Positions 7,775 to 16,507 of a stretch of DNA of 64,000 nucleotides are shown in pieces. Position 1 is the first letter of the stretch. Each line of letters opens with the position of its first letter. Source of the DNA: Colwellia ponticola (GTDB lineage Bacteria > Pseudomonadota > Gammaproteobacteria > Enterobacterales > Alteromonadaceae); the NCBI RefSeq assembly GCF_005885605.1, contig NZ_SZVP01000002.1, positions 349,256-413,255 on the forward strand, written 5' to 3'. Made by a program: the position numbers and the translations under genes. The notes under the pieces were generated by a model. The model ran no database searches. It saw only the letters and a list, made by a program, of their open reading frames with translations, and was not told the DNA's origin.

Positions 7775-9109
7775 ATGACCTCTGTTACCGACCCTGCAAA
7801 CTTTACCACTTCTTTTGCCACTTCCTTTAGCGAGTTAGGCCTTATTTCCCCGTTATTAGCTCGACTAACTGAGCTGGAGTACCATCAGCCAACGCCTATT
7901 CAAGCACAAGCTATTCCAAGTGTTTTTGCGGGGCGTGATTTAATTGCTGGCGCCAATACTGGCTCGGGTAAAACAGCTACGTTTGCATTGCCGCTGTTAC
8001 AGCAACTTTTTGGTCAACAATCGGCTGATAAGTCATTGGCGAGTAAAGGCAGTAAAGGTAATTATGTTGCTGGGTTAATTTTGGTGCCTACCCGTGAATT
8101 AGCGAAGCAAGTGGCTGATAGTATTCAATCGTATTCGGCACATTTTAACGGTGCTATTAAAACCGTTGCTGTGTTTGGTGGGGTATCCGTTAATAAGCAA
8201 ATGCTTGCTTTACGCGGTGGTGCTGATATTTTGGTGGCAACGCCAGGACGATTACTCGATTTAATTGCGAGTAACGCTATTAAGCTTGATTTGGTGCAAA
8301 CCTTAGTGCTTGATGAAGCCGACAGAATGCTAAGTCTAGGTTTTACTGAAGAGTTGTCGGCGTTGTTAGCGTTATGCCCAAAGAAAAAACAAACTTTATT
8401 GTTTTCTGCGACTTTTCCTGAGCAAGTACAAAGCTTAACGCAAGAGTTACTGAATAACCCAGTTGAAATACAGTTACAAAGTAGTGATGCTAGTACACTA
8501 GTACAGCGAGTTTTTACCGTTAATAAAGGTGAGAAAACCGCATTATTAGCGCATTTGATCACTTTACATCAATGGCGACAAGCGCTTATTTTTGTTAATG
8601 CTAAGCATCATTGTGAGCATTTGGCAGAAAAACTGGCTAAACGTGGTATTACCGCCGCGGTTTTTCATGGTGATAAAGGCCAAAGCGAACGTAGTCGCGT
8701 ACTTGATGGTTTTAAAGCGGGTGAGATAGATGTGTTAATTGCCACGGATATTGCCGCGCGTGGTTTAGATATTGAAAAACTACCGGTGGTAATTAACTTT
8801 AACTTACCCCGAAGCCCGGCAGATTATATGCATCGTATTGGTCGAAGTGGCCGTGCTGGTGAGGTGGGCTTGGCTTTGTCTTTAATTGATCATGAAGATT
8901 ATCATCACTTTACAGTGATCGAAAAGAAAAATAAAATTCGTCTTGAACGTGAGCAGGTTGAAGGCTTTGAAGTGGATGAAATTACCGAAGATTCAATTTT
9001 AGCGGTAGAAAAACCCATGGCTAAGCCTGAAGGTACAGGTAAGAAAAAGCGTAAAAAGAAAGCAAGTGTTAATGCCGATATTTGGTCAGGATATTCTAAG
9101 TCAGAATAG
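7775..9109 (+). CDS. rhlE: DEAD-box ATP-dependent RNA helicase, RhlE-like
   Basis: The start is taken at ATG 7775 (a TTG at 7772 is also in frame), giving 444 aa. All superfamily-2 helicase motifs are present in order: Q motif (PTPIQAQAI), motif I (GANTGSGKT), PTREL, GG, TPGR, DEAD in LVLDEADRMLSLGF, SAT in LLFSATFPEQ, ATDIAARGLD and HRIGRSGRAG. A short lysine-rich tail (GKKKRKKK) is typical of RhlE-type proteins that aid ribosome assembly and RNA unwinding, especially in cold-adapted bacteria. Length and the QAI/ARGLD context fit RhlE better than SrmB or DbpA, but paralogues are numerous in this group. This looks like core chromosome and marks the right edge of the defence-like segment. Confidence 0.85.
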   Translation: MTSVTDPANFTTSFATSFSELGLISPLLARLTELEYHQPTPIQAQAIPSVFAGRDLIAGANTGSGKTATFALPLLQQLFGQQSADKSLASKGSKGNYVAGLILVPTRELAKQVADSIQSYSAHFNGAIKTVAVFGGVSVNKQMLALRGGADILVATPGRLLDLIASNAIKLDLVQTLVLDEADRMLSLGFTEELSALLALCPKKKQTLLFSATFPEQVQSLTQELLNNPVEIQLQSSDASTLVQRVFTVNKGEKTALLAHLITLHQWRQALIFVNAKHHCEHLAEKLAKRGITAAVFHGDKGQSERSRVLDGFKAGEIDVLIATDIAARGLDIEKLPVVINFNLPRSPADYMHRIGRSGRAGEVGLALSLIDHEDYHHFTVIEKKNKIRLEREQVEGFEVDEITEDSILAVEKPMAKPEGTGKKKRKKKASVNADIWSGYSKSE

Positions 9110-9200
9110 CCATTAAAGTTTTAGCTTTTTAAAGCTTAAAGGTTAAACCACCAAGGTCACAGAGGCTGCGCTCACCGAGAAGACAAAAATAATATTACCG

Positions 9201-10098
9201 TGATGGCCTAAAGGCCAACCTACAAAGGCTGTGCAGACGGTTGTGGTATTTGTAGGTCGGGGTTTACCCCGTCAAAGATTGGAATGGTTACCATGACGGC
9301 CTAAAGGCCGACCTACACAAGGCTGTGCAGACGGTTGTGGTATTTGTAGGTCGGGCTTTAGCCCGTCAAAATCTGTCTCGTTCCCACGCTCCGCGTGGTA
9401 ATGCATATTCAGGTGATGGAGATTTGTTCAGGATGACGTTGTTAGTTGTTTTTTGTAGGTCGGGGTTTACCCCGTCAAAGACTGGAATGGTTACCATGAC
9501 GGCCTAAAGGCCGACCTACACAAGGCTGTGCAGACGGTTGTGGTATTTGTAGGTCAGGTGTCTCGTTCCCACGCTCCGCGTGGTAATGCATATTCAGGTG
9601 ATGGAGATTTGTTCAGGATGACGTTGTTAGTTGTTTTTTGTAGGTCGGGGTTTACCCCGTCAAAGACTGGAATGGTTACCATGACGGCCTAAAGGCCGAC
9701 CTACAAAGGCTGTGCAGACGGTTGTGGTATTTGTAGGTCGGGCTTTAGCCCGTCAAAATCTGTCTCGTTCCCACGCTCTGCGTGGTAATGCATATTCAGG
9801 TGATGGAGATTTGTTCAGGATGACGTTGTTCGTTGTTTTTTGTAGGTCGGGGTTTACCCCGTCAAAGACTGGAATGGTTACCATGACGGCCTAAAGGCCG
9901 ACCTACACAAGGCTGTGCAGACGGTTGTGATATTTGTAGATCAGGTGTCTCGTTCCCACGCTCCGCGTGGTAATGCATATTCAGGTGATGGAGATTTGTT
10001 CAGGATGACGTTGTTCGTTGTTTTTTGTAGGTCGGGGTTTACCCCGTCAAAGACTGGAATGGTTACCATGACGGCCTAAAGGCCGACCTACACAAGGC
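9201..10098. repeat. Interspersed-repeat array with a 387-bp higher-order period
   Basis: This noncoding stretch is built from repeated modules: a palindrome-bounded module (TGTAGGTCGGGG... to ...CCGACCTACA, with GGCCTAAAGGCC inside), a CTGTGCAGACGGTTGTG link, and a TCTCGTTCCCACGCTCCGCG module. The last starts at 9376, 9561, 9763 and 9948, so the spacings are 185, 202 and 185 bp. Units 1 and 3 carry an extra GGGCTTTAGCCCGTC module that units 2 and 4 lack, so the true period is 387 bp. Both core motifs are dispersed repeats seen in many marine gammaproteobacteria. Open frames inside the repeats (such as 9325-9507 and 9712-9894) are by-products of the repetition. Confidence 0.9.
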
Positions 10099-10193
10099 GT
10101 AGGTTGTGGCTTTTGCTGAAAGTGTGATTGATGCTTGCCTCGACAAAGAGCTGATTTTTAAACCAATAACAATAATAAATTAGACACAGATAA

Positions 10194-10604
10194 ATGATTA
10201 AACCGCTTTCCTCAATGCCTATGGCGTTATTAACCTTACTTGTGTTTTTATCTAGCAACAGCTTGGCACAAGCTAAGCCTACTGAGTTGGCAGTACCAGA
10301 TAAGTGGCATGAGGCTGATTTTGTTAAGGCTTATTGTTCAGGTGAAATTGAGCATATATTGCCCGATAGAACGCGGGTAGATTGTTTAACCGATACACAT
10401 GCCATTGAGTATGATTGGGGCAAAAAGTGGGCTGAATCGTTAGGCCAAGCACTGTTTTATTCGGCGATGACCGGTAAAAAAGCCGGCATTGTGTTAATTG
10501 TTAACCCAAGAACCAAAGAACGCTTTTTAAAGCGTTTAAATAAAGCCATTGTTGATAATAAACTTAATGTTGATGTGTGGACTGTGCCTAATCAAAAAAG
10601 CTAA
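10194..10604 (+). CDS. Secreted small protein with a nuclease-like DxxxxxxxAxExD pattern
   Basis: The 136-aa precursor has an N-terminal signal peptide (MALLTLLVFLSSNSLAQA, cut near residue 27). The mature part contains RVDCLTDTHAIEYDWGKKWA followed by ESLGQALFYSAMTGKKAGIV. I recall this arrangement from a widespread family of unknown function often found in proteobacterial accessory DNA. The spacing of the D and the E-x-D within predicted strands resembles a degenerate PD-(D/E)xK core, but the catalytic lysine is absent. It lies right after the repeat array and upstream of the aldehyde dehydrogenase gene; no operon link is evident. A periplasmic role is inferred from the signal peptide only. 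Confidence 0.6.
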   Translation: MIKPLSSMPMALLTLLVFLSSNSLAQAKPTELAVPDKWHEADFVKAYCSGEIEHILPDRTRVDCLTDTHAIEYDWGKKWAESLGQALFYSAMTGKKAGIVLIVNPRTKERFLKRLNKAIVDNKLNVDVWTVPNQKS

Positions 10605-10883
10605 TCGTCTTGCTATGTTATCGCTCACTTCTCTTGCCTCTTCACATTCTTAGTATTACTACTGTTATTCGTTGCCGTAAATAATAACCCATTGATATAT
10701 CCCCCTTCTTAACGTTTTTATACGTGCTGTAGACTAAAGATTTACCCTAATGGGCTGTGCGCGCACTGCTTTTGAACTAGAATGGGGTTATCGCTCTTGT
10801 TATGTTGAGGTAAAGCTTTTAGTTGTCTAAAGCTTAGTAAATAAACGTCAGCGAACAAAGAGTAAAACGCATTTAATTTATCA

Positions 10884-12353
10884 ATGAGTAATATTATGAC
10901 TGATTCGAAAAAAAGTAGTGCCGCTGAAAAAAGTACAGCCCCTAAAAAAGTGCCTAAAGCAGCTAAAGCCTCGAAAATACTCAATGTGGTCAATCCTTTT
11001 GACCAATCTATTATCGGCTCGGTGCCTACGGTAACCTGGAATAATATTGACAAGCTTTTAGCAACGTCTTATCAGCTACATAAAGATACAGAGCAGTGGT
11101 TACCCGCTTTTGAACGAATAAGTATTCTTAAAAAAACAGCCGTATTAATGTCACAAAGAGCGGATGAGTTAGCGTTGTTAATTGCTAACGAGGGGGGGAA
11201 ACCACTTGCCGATGCACGCGTTGAAGTAGCTCGCGCTATTGATGGGGTAGGGCTTTGTGTACAAGAAATTGCTCACTTAACGGGTAGTCAAATCCCGATG
11301 GATTTAACCCAAGCAGGGGCGGGTAGGATAGCCTATAGCACTAAAGAGCCTACTGGTGTGGTCGTTGCGGTTTCTGCGTTTAATCATCCGTTAAACTTAA
11401 TTGTTCACCAAGTGGCTCCTGCTATTGCTACTGGCTGTCCGGTGTTAGTTAAACCGGCGCGCGATACACCATTATCCTGTAAGGTTTTTGTTGATATGTT
11501 GCATGAAGCTGGCTTACCACCACCGTGGTGTCATTTTGTTGTTTGTGATACCGCTACGTCTGAAAAAATGATTACTGATCCCCGTGTCGCTTTTTTCAGC
11601 TTTATTGGATCAGCTAACGTAGGTTGGATGTTGCGCGCTAAGTTAGCCCCCGGTACGCGTTGTGCGTTAGAGCATGGCGGTGTTGCGCCAGTTATTATTG
11701 ACGAAAGTGCAGACATTGAGGAGATGATCCCAAGTTTACTTAAAGGGGGCTTTTATCATTCTGGTCAGGTGTGTGTCTCGGTGCAGCGTATTTTTGCGCC
11801 AAAAAGTAACGTAAAAGCCATTGCCCAATTACTCGCTGACGGTGCAGCAAAATTGATTGTTGGTAATGCTATTGATGAGTTTACCGAGTGTGGTCCGCTT
11901 ATTCGTCCTAAAGAAGTTGACCGCGTTGAAGCCTGGGTTGATGAAGCCGTAGCGGCAGGTGCAAAACTATTAACGGGTGGTAAACGTTTAAGTAATACCA
12001 CTTATGCGCCAACCGTATTACTTGATCCACCTGTTGATGCCAAAGTATCTACCATGGAAATTTTTGGTCCGGTCGTTTGTGTGTATGGTTATAGCGATAT
12101 TAACAAGGCTATTGCTCAAGCAAACTCATTAGACTATGCCTTTCAAGCTTCGGTGTTTACTAAAGATCTTGATGTGGCGATGAAAACAATACGTGCTTTA
12201 GATGCTACTGCGGTTATGGTCAATGACCATAGCGCTTTTCGTGTTGACTGGATGCCTTTTGCTGGGCGTAAACATTCTGGCTATAACACAGGCGGTATTG
12301 CGTATACTATGCAGGATATGTCGCAAGATAAAATGGCGGTGATTAAGCTATAG
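10884..12353 (+). CDS. NAD(P)-dependent aldehyde dehydrogenase
   Basis: The 489-aa protein has the ALDH superfamily core: AFNHPLN with N167, VKPA with K190 for cofactor binding, FIGSANVG, the general base E263 in LEHGGVAP (normally ELGG), and the nucleophile C297 in GQVCVSVQR. ALDHs oxidise aldehydes to acids via a thiohemiacetal. The 'LEHGG' variant and the C-terminal end fit broad-specificity or lactaldehyde/glyceraldehyde-type ALDHs, but the substrate cannot be read from the sequence. The N-terminal 30 residues form an unusual Lys/Ala/Ser-rich extension (SAAEKSTAPKKVPKAAKASK). It may mean the real start is later, although no better start with a ribosome binding site is seen. It is transcribed alone and ends at a shared bidirectional terminator. 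Confidence 0.88.
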   Translation: MSNIMTDSKKSSAAEKSTAPKKVPKAAKASKILNVVNPFDQSIIGSVPTVTWNNIDKLLATSYQLHKDTEQWLPAFERISILKKTAVLMSQRADELALLIANEGGKPLADARVEVARAIDGVGLCVQEIAHLTGSQIPMDLTQAGAGRIAYSTKEPTGVVVAVSAFNHPLNLIVHQVAPAIATGCPVLVKPARDTPLSCKVFVDMLHEAGLPPPWCHFVVCDTATSEKMITDPRVAFFSFIGSANVGWMLRAKLAPGTRCALEHGGVAPVIIDESADIEEMIPSLLKGGFYHSGQVCVSVQRIFAPKSNVKAIAQLLADGAAKLIVGNAIDEFTECGPLIRPKEVDRVEAWVDEAVAAGAKLLTGGKRLSNTTYAPTVLLDPPVDAKVSTMEIFGPVVCVYGYSDINKAIAQANSLDYAFQASVFTKDLDVAMKTIRALDATAVMVNDHSAFRVDWMPFAGRKHSGYNTGGIAYTMQDMSQDKMAVIKL

Positions 12354-12394
12354 TTTATTGAGCTATAGTTTTATTTAGCTTGGTATTTACGAGC

Positions 12395-12426
12395 AAAAAA
12401 AAGGTCAACTTATGTTGACCTTTTTG
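12395..12426. terminator. Bidirectional terminator between ALDH and chemoreceptor genes
   Basis: A perfect 12-bp stem (AAAAAGGTCAAC / GTTGACCTTTTT) with a TTAT loop lies between two convergent genes. The A and T runs on both sides suit termination in both directions. Confidence 0.88.
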
Positions 12427-12486
12427 CTATGACTATTTTGCTAGCACTAAATTATAGTGTGATAGCCGTTCACTACAGTTTGAATT

Positions 12487-14094
12487 CTACAGTTTGAATT
12501 TTGATAACTGAGTATTTAATTCGTAAGATAGTGACAATAAATTCTCGCTGATGGTTTTACCTCGTAGTGCATCATCACTGGCTTTTTCAGCGACATTACT
12601 GATATTGACCACATTAACATTAATTTCATCAGCGGCTATGTTTTGCTGCATTGCTGCATCAGAGATTTGACAGTTAAGATCGTCTAACTCGCGAATTTGA
12701 CCACTAATGTCGGTTAATAAGTCAGCAACATTAGACACGTCTTCTGCTTTTTCACTGGCTTGCTGGCTAACAATATTCATTGACTCCACAGCACCTTTTG
12801 CACCTACTTGTAAACGGCTCATAGTGGCGTGTATTTCTTCAATAGATTCACGGGTACGGGTGGCTAATGAACGTACTTCATCGGCTACTACCGCAAAGCC
12901 TCGGCCCTGTTCACCGGCTCTTGCTGCTTCTATCGCGGCATTTAGCGCTAACAAGTTGGTTTGTTCAGCAATGGCGGTAATCACTTCTAATACGCTACTG
13001 ACTTCATTAGTTTTATCGCTTAAGTCGGTGATCATCGCGGTGTTTTCAATGACCTTATCTCTTAGATCATTAATGCCAATTCTTGCTTGTTCTACTAACA
13101 CTAAACCTTGTGAAGTTCTTTCATTAGCAGAGACCGACTTATCAGCTGCACTTTGGGTATTTTGTTGTACTTCATTAGCTGAAGCATCTAACTCGTTAAT
13201 GGCGGCAGCGACCGAGTCAGTACCATTTTTCTGCTCTAATACGGCTTGCAGTGTTAGCGTAGATATATCATCTACTTCTTTAGCTGATTCTGTTAATTGA
13301 CTACTTGCTTGAGCTATGGACATAAAGCTCATTTTAAATTTATTCATCATTTCATTAAGCGCTATGCTTACCGAGCCTAATTCATCGCGATGAGTGACTT
13401 CCATTTCTTTTTTCAAATCAAGATCTTGTGCCGCACTTTTAATAGTACTACTTAGTAACTTTAAACGATTAAAAATAAGTTTCTTTAAGATAAGGCTTAA
13501 CAGGATAAAGCTGACCAAGGTGATGATCAGTTGCAAAATTGCCGCATGAGTAATAGAGCTGGTAATTTCTTTATTTACCGTTGATAAGTCGTAGGTCAGT
13601 TTTACTGCGCCTAATATTTCATTTTCACTGACCTGATGACAGGTTAAGCAGTTAGTGCCTCGATAATCTTCACTGGCTCTAATGGGGATAATAAAGCTCA
13701 TCATTGATTTACCATCGAGGGTAAATTTTTCAAATGCTTTCGTCCCTGTTAGACCTGCTTCTTCAAAGCTGTTTTTTGCTTTTTGATCGGCAAAACCTTC
13801 ACCAAAAACATTAATAATTGCTTGGCTGCGTAATATTCTTGCTTCTACTAGATCGTCTTGGCTAAGAATTTTCTTTTGAATTAGCTGTCTATTAGCCATA
13901 GTGCCGGTAAGCATCATAGTATTAACAGAGTCAAAATAAGTCAGTGCTAAGTTTTCAAGGTTACGCTCAATAAAGTGCTCTGCTAAATCTTTCTCGTCAT
14001 GATAAAAAACGAAAACGGTGGTGCTTAAAAATACGACCCCAATCAAGGTAAGAGCGAGGTGTATTTTTTTAGCTAATGACACATTTTTTAACAT
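12487..14094 (-). CDS. Methyl-accepting chemotaxis protein with periplasmic c-type haem motif
   Basis: The 535-aa chemoreceptor has a TM helix near 10-30, a periplasmic sensor of about 150 residues, a second TM helix at 182-203, a HAMP region (~205-260) and a cytoplasmic signalling domain with the conserved hairpin tip (EQTNLLALNAAIEAARAGEQ). The sensor contains C149-L-T-C152-H153, a covalent haem c-binding motif placed just before the second TM helix. Haem c chemoreceptors, known for example in Geobacter, sense redox potential, oxygen or NO. The same motif position occurs in DUF3365-type haem sensors. An energy- or redox-taxis receptor is inferred. No che genes are nearby. Confidence 0.9.
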   Translation of the reverse strand: MLKNVSLAKKIHLALTLIGVVFLSTTVFVFYHDEKDLAEHFIERNLENLALTYFDSVNTMMLTGTMANRQLIQKKILSQDDLVEARILRSQAIINVFGEGFADQKAKNSFEEAGLTGTKAFEKFTLDGKSMMSFIIPIRASEDYRGTNCLTCHQVSENEILGAVKLTYDLSTVNKEITSSITHAAILQLIITLVSFILLSLILKKLIFNRLKLLSSTIKSAAQDLDLKKEMEVTHRDELGSVSIALNEMMNKFKMSFMSIAQASSQLTESAKEVDDISTLTLQAVLEQKNGTDSVAAAINELDASANEVQQNTQSAADKSVSANERTSQGLVLVEQARIGINDLRDKVIENTAMITDLSDKTNEVSSVLEVITAIAEQTNLLALNAAIEAARAGEQGRGFAVVADEVRSLATRTRESIEEIHATMSRLQVGAKGAVESMNIVSQQASEKAEDVSNVADLLTDISGQIRELDDLNCQISDAAMQQNIAADEINVNVVNISNVAEKASDDALRGKTISENLLSLSYELNTQLSKFKL

Positions 14095-14360
14095 ATTGAC
14101 CTTTCCTAATATAACAATAAATATTTTCTAAGCTCCTGCGCATCAATGCAATGGTACTTAGCTATAAAATATAAACATAACCGTTAGTTAGCGAGTTATG
14201 AATTGATGTAACAAACGACTCTAACATATAACGTTAACTTACTTTACTCAAGAGTCTGTGACAGTTAATAAAAAATAAATGCTATTTTCCTTTTTATATA
14301 AAAAAATGGTATATCTAAACAATATCTTGATCTACATTGCAAATAATAAGTGAGAAAAAC

Positions 14361-15206
14361 ATGAAATCATTTAATGGCACGGGTAATTATATTGCCTCTA
14401 AAGCCCTACAACTTGCCGTAAACGCTGCCATCACACTAGAGCGACCTTTGTTGATTAAAGGTGAGCCAGGTACGGGTAAGACTATGTTGGCTGAAGAATT
14501 AGCGATAAGTTTGGGCACCGAATTAATTCCGTGGCATATAAAATCAACCACTAAAGCTCAACAAGGATTATATGAATATGATGCGGTGTCACGTCTTAGA
14601 GATAGCCAGTTAGGTGATGCAAAAGTGCATGATATTAGTAACTATATTGTAAAAGGGAAACTGTGGCATGCCTTTGAGGCAGATCAAAGACCGGTGTTAT
14701 TAATTGATGAAATTGATAAAGCGGATATTGAATTTCCAAATGACCTGTTATTAGAATTAGACAAAATGGAATTTTTTGTTTATGAAACGCAAGAGAAAGT
14801 AGTCGCTAAGCAAAGACCTATTATTATTATTACCTCAAACAATGAAAAAGAGTTGCCAGACGCCTTTTTACGTCGTTGTTTCTTCCACTATATTAGTTTT
14901 CCTGAAGCACAAGAGATGAAAGCCATTGTTGATGTTCATTTTCCTAATATTAAACAAAGGTTGCTTGATGAAGCGTTAGCCTTATTTTTTGATCTGCGCG
15001 AGATGCCAGGCCTTAAGAAAAAACCATCGACTTCAGAACTGATTGACTGGTTAAAATTATTACTCGCTGAAGATATTGATATTGACGTGTTACGCGAAAC
15101 CCGCACTAAAAAAGTGATACCACCATTACATGGCGCTTTATTGAAAAATGAGCAAGATGTACATTTGTTTGAAAAACTCGCTTTTATGCATCGTTCACAC
15201 CGATAA
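14361..15206 (+). CDS. MoxR-family AAA+ ATPase
   Basis: The start chosen is ATG 14361, preceded at 6 nt by AAGTGAG; an in-frame TTG at 14337 lacks a ribosome binding site. The 281-aa protein has Walker A GEPGTGKT (34-41), Walker B VLLIDEIDKAD (112-122), sensor-1 IIITSNNEKELPDAFLRRC and the arginine finger region. MoxR ATPases act as chaperones that load metals or activate VWA-containing partners. The VWA gene starts 25 bp downstream, making the classic MoxR-VWA pair. The targets are unknown here because no metalloenzyme subunits (CO dehydrogenase, methanol dehydrogenase) are adjacent. Confidence 0.88.
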   Translation: MKSFNGTGNYIASKALQLAVNAAITLERPLLIKGEPGTGKTMLAEELAISLGTELIPWHIKSTTKAQQGLYEYDAVSRLRDSQLGDAKVHDISNYIVKGKLWHAFEADQRPVLLIDEIDKADIEFPNDLLLELDKMEFFVYETQEKVVAKQRPIIIITSNNEKELPDAFLRRCFFHYISFPEAQEMKAIVDVHFPNIKQRLLDEALALFFDLREMPGLKKKPSTSELIDWLKLLLAEDIDIDVLRETRTKKVIPPLHGALLKNEQDVHLFEKLAFMHRSHR

Positions 15207-15231
15207 ATAACATCATTAGAGGTTATAACAG

Positions 15232-16404
15232 ATGTTAATTGATTTTTTTTGCAAAGTACGAGACTACAAGGTGCCTTGTACTATACGTGAGTTATTAGAT
15301 TTAATTCGCGTATTAGAGCAGCATGTTGTGTTTGCCAATATTGACGACTTTTATATTGTTAGTCGTGCGGTACTGGTAAAAGATGAAAGTTATTTTGATA
15401 AGTTTGACCGCGCTTTTGCCGATTATTTTAAAGGTGTGTCAACCATTGAGCTTGATTTATCAGCAATACCAGAAGATTGGCTCAAGAAACATTTTGAAAA
15501 AATGCTTTCAGCGGAAGAAAAAGAAAAAATTGCCGCGTTAGGTGGTTTAGACAAGTTAATGGAAACTTTGGCTGAACGGTTAAAAGAGCAAGAAAAACGC
15601 CATGAAGGCGGCAATAAATGGATAGGCACTGGCGGTACCTCACCTTTTGGCGCTAATGGTTATAATCCTGAAGGAATAAGAATTGGCCAAGAAAATTCTC
15701 GTCATCGCCAAGCGGTAAAAGTATGGGATAAGCGCGAGTTTAGAAATTTAGATGATAATGTTGAAATTGGTACCCGTAATATTAAAGTCGCTTTGCGAAA
15801 ATTACGTAAGTTTGCCCGCAGTGGCGCCAGTGATGTATTAGCACTAGACGATACTATTGCCGCGACTGCCCGTAATGCTGGTTATCTTGATATTAAGATG
15901 AAACCTGAGCGTCATAATGCCATTAAGGTATTGATGTTTTTTGATGTTGGCGGCTCAATGGATGATCATATTCGCGTTTGTGAGCAATTATTTTCAGCTG
16001 TTCACACCGAGTTTAAGCATTTAGAGTTTTTTTATTTTCATAATTGTATTTATGAGCAGGTATGGCGAGACAATAACCGCCGTAATAGTGAACCGGTTGA
16101 TATACAAAAAGTTATTCATACTTATGGTAGTGATTATAAAGTAATATTTATTGGCGATGCCACTATGGGACCTTATGAAATCACTTACCCTGGTGGCAGT
16201 GTTGAGCACTGGAATGAAGAGCCTGGCAGTGTTTGGATGAAAAGGCTGTTATCGCACTTTGATAAATGCATTTGGCTAAACCCACAGCAAGAAAGCGATT
16301 GGCGCTATTATGCCTCTATTGATATTATGAAAAATATTATGACGAACAAGATGTATCCGTTGACACTTGAGGGCTTAACTCAGGGAATAAAAACGCTGTT
16401 ATAA
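15232..16404 (+). CDS. VWA-domain protein, CoxE-like partner of the MoxR ATPase
   Basis: The 390-aa protein is preceded by AGAGG. The N-terminal half matches the CoxE/YehP-type layout, with a charged linker (EKEKIAALGG, RLKEQEKRHEGG). The C-terminal half is a von Willebrand A domain whose metal-binding MIDAS motif reads D238-V-G-G-S-M, a conservative change from DxSxS. Later strands (VIFIGDATMGPYEI, CIWLNPQQESDWRYYASIDIM) fit VWA folds. With MoxR it probably forms a chaperone/metal-insertion unit in the cytoplasm. Both genes belong to one transcription unit, which ends with a hairpin at 16413-16437. Confidence 0.85.
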   Translation: MLIDFFCKVRDYKVPCTIRELLDLIRVLEQHVVFANIDDFYIVSRAVLVKDESYFDKFDRAFADYFKGVSTIELDLSAIPEDWLKKHFEKMLSAEEKEKIAALGGLDKLMETLAERLKEQEKRHEGGNKWIGTGGTSPFGANGYNPEGIRIGQENSRHRQAVKVWDKREFRNLDDNVEIGTRNIKVALRKLRKFARSGASDVLALDDTIAATARNAGYLDIKMKPERHNAIKVLMFFDVGGSMDDHIRVCEQLFSAVHTEFKHLEFFYFHNCIYEQVWRDNNRRNSEPVDIQKVIHTYGSDYKVIFIGDATMGPYEITYPGGSVEHWNEEPGSVWMKRLLSHFDKCIWLNPQQESDWRYYASIDIMKNIMTNKMYPLTLEGLTQGIKTLL

Positions 16405-16412
16405 CGTTGCCA

Positions 16413-16437
16413 TTACCCTGACTTTTGAGTAGGGTAA
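16413..16437 (+). terminator. Hairpin after the VWA gene, weak terminator
   Basis: TTACCCT (16413-16419) pairs with AGGGTAA (16431-16437) nine bases after the VWA stop codon. No good T run follows, so termination is only a suggestion. Confidence 0.35.
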
Positions 16438-16507
16438 CTATAGCGTTACTTTTAAGTAAGTTATCATTTTATAACTGCATAATAGATGTTTTGATGAGGA
16501 GATTTTA

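Noticed and set aside
9201..10098. CRISPR-like regular repeats
   Set aside because: Repeat units are 185-202 bp with conserved, not variable, intervening sequence, are built from known dispersed palindromes, and have no cas genes nearby.
10742..11053. 103-codon minus-strand frame with hydrophobic segments
   Set aside because: It overlaps the N-terminal coding region of the aldehyde dehydrogenase, has no ribosome binding site and matches no family; it is a shadow of the Ala/Lys-rich start.
12707..13300. 197-codon plus-strand frame
   Set aside because: It is antisense to the chemoreceptor signalling domain, whose low-complexity codon use opens the opposite strand.
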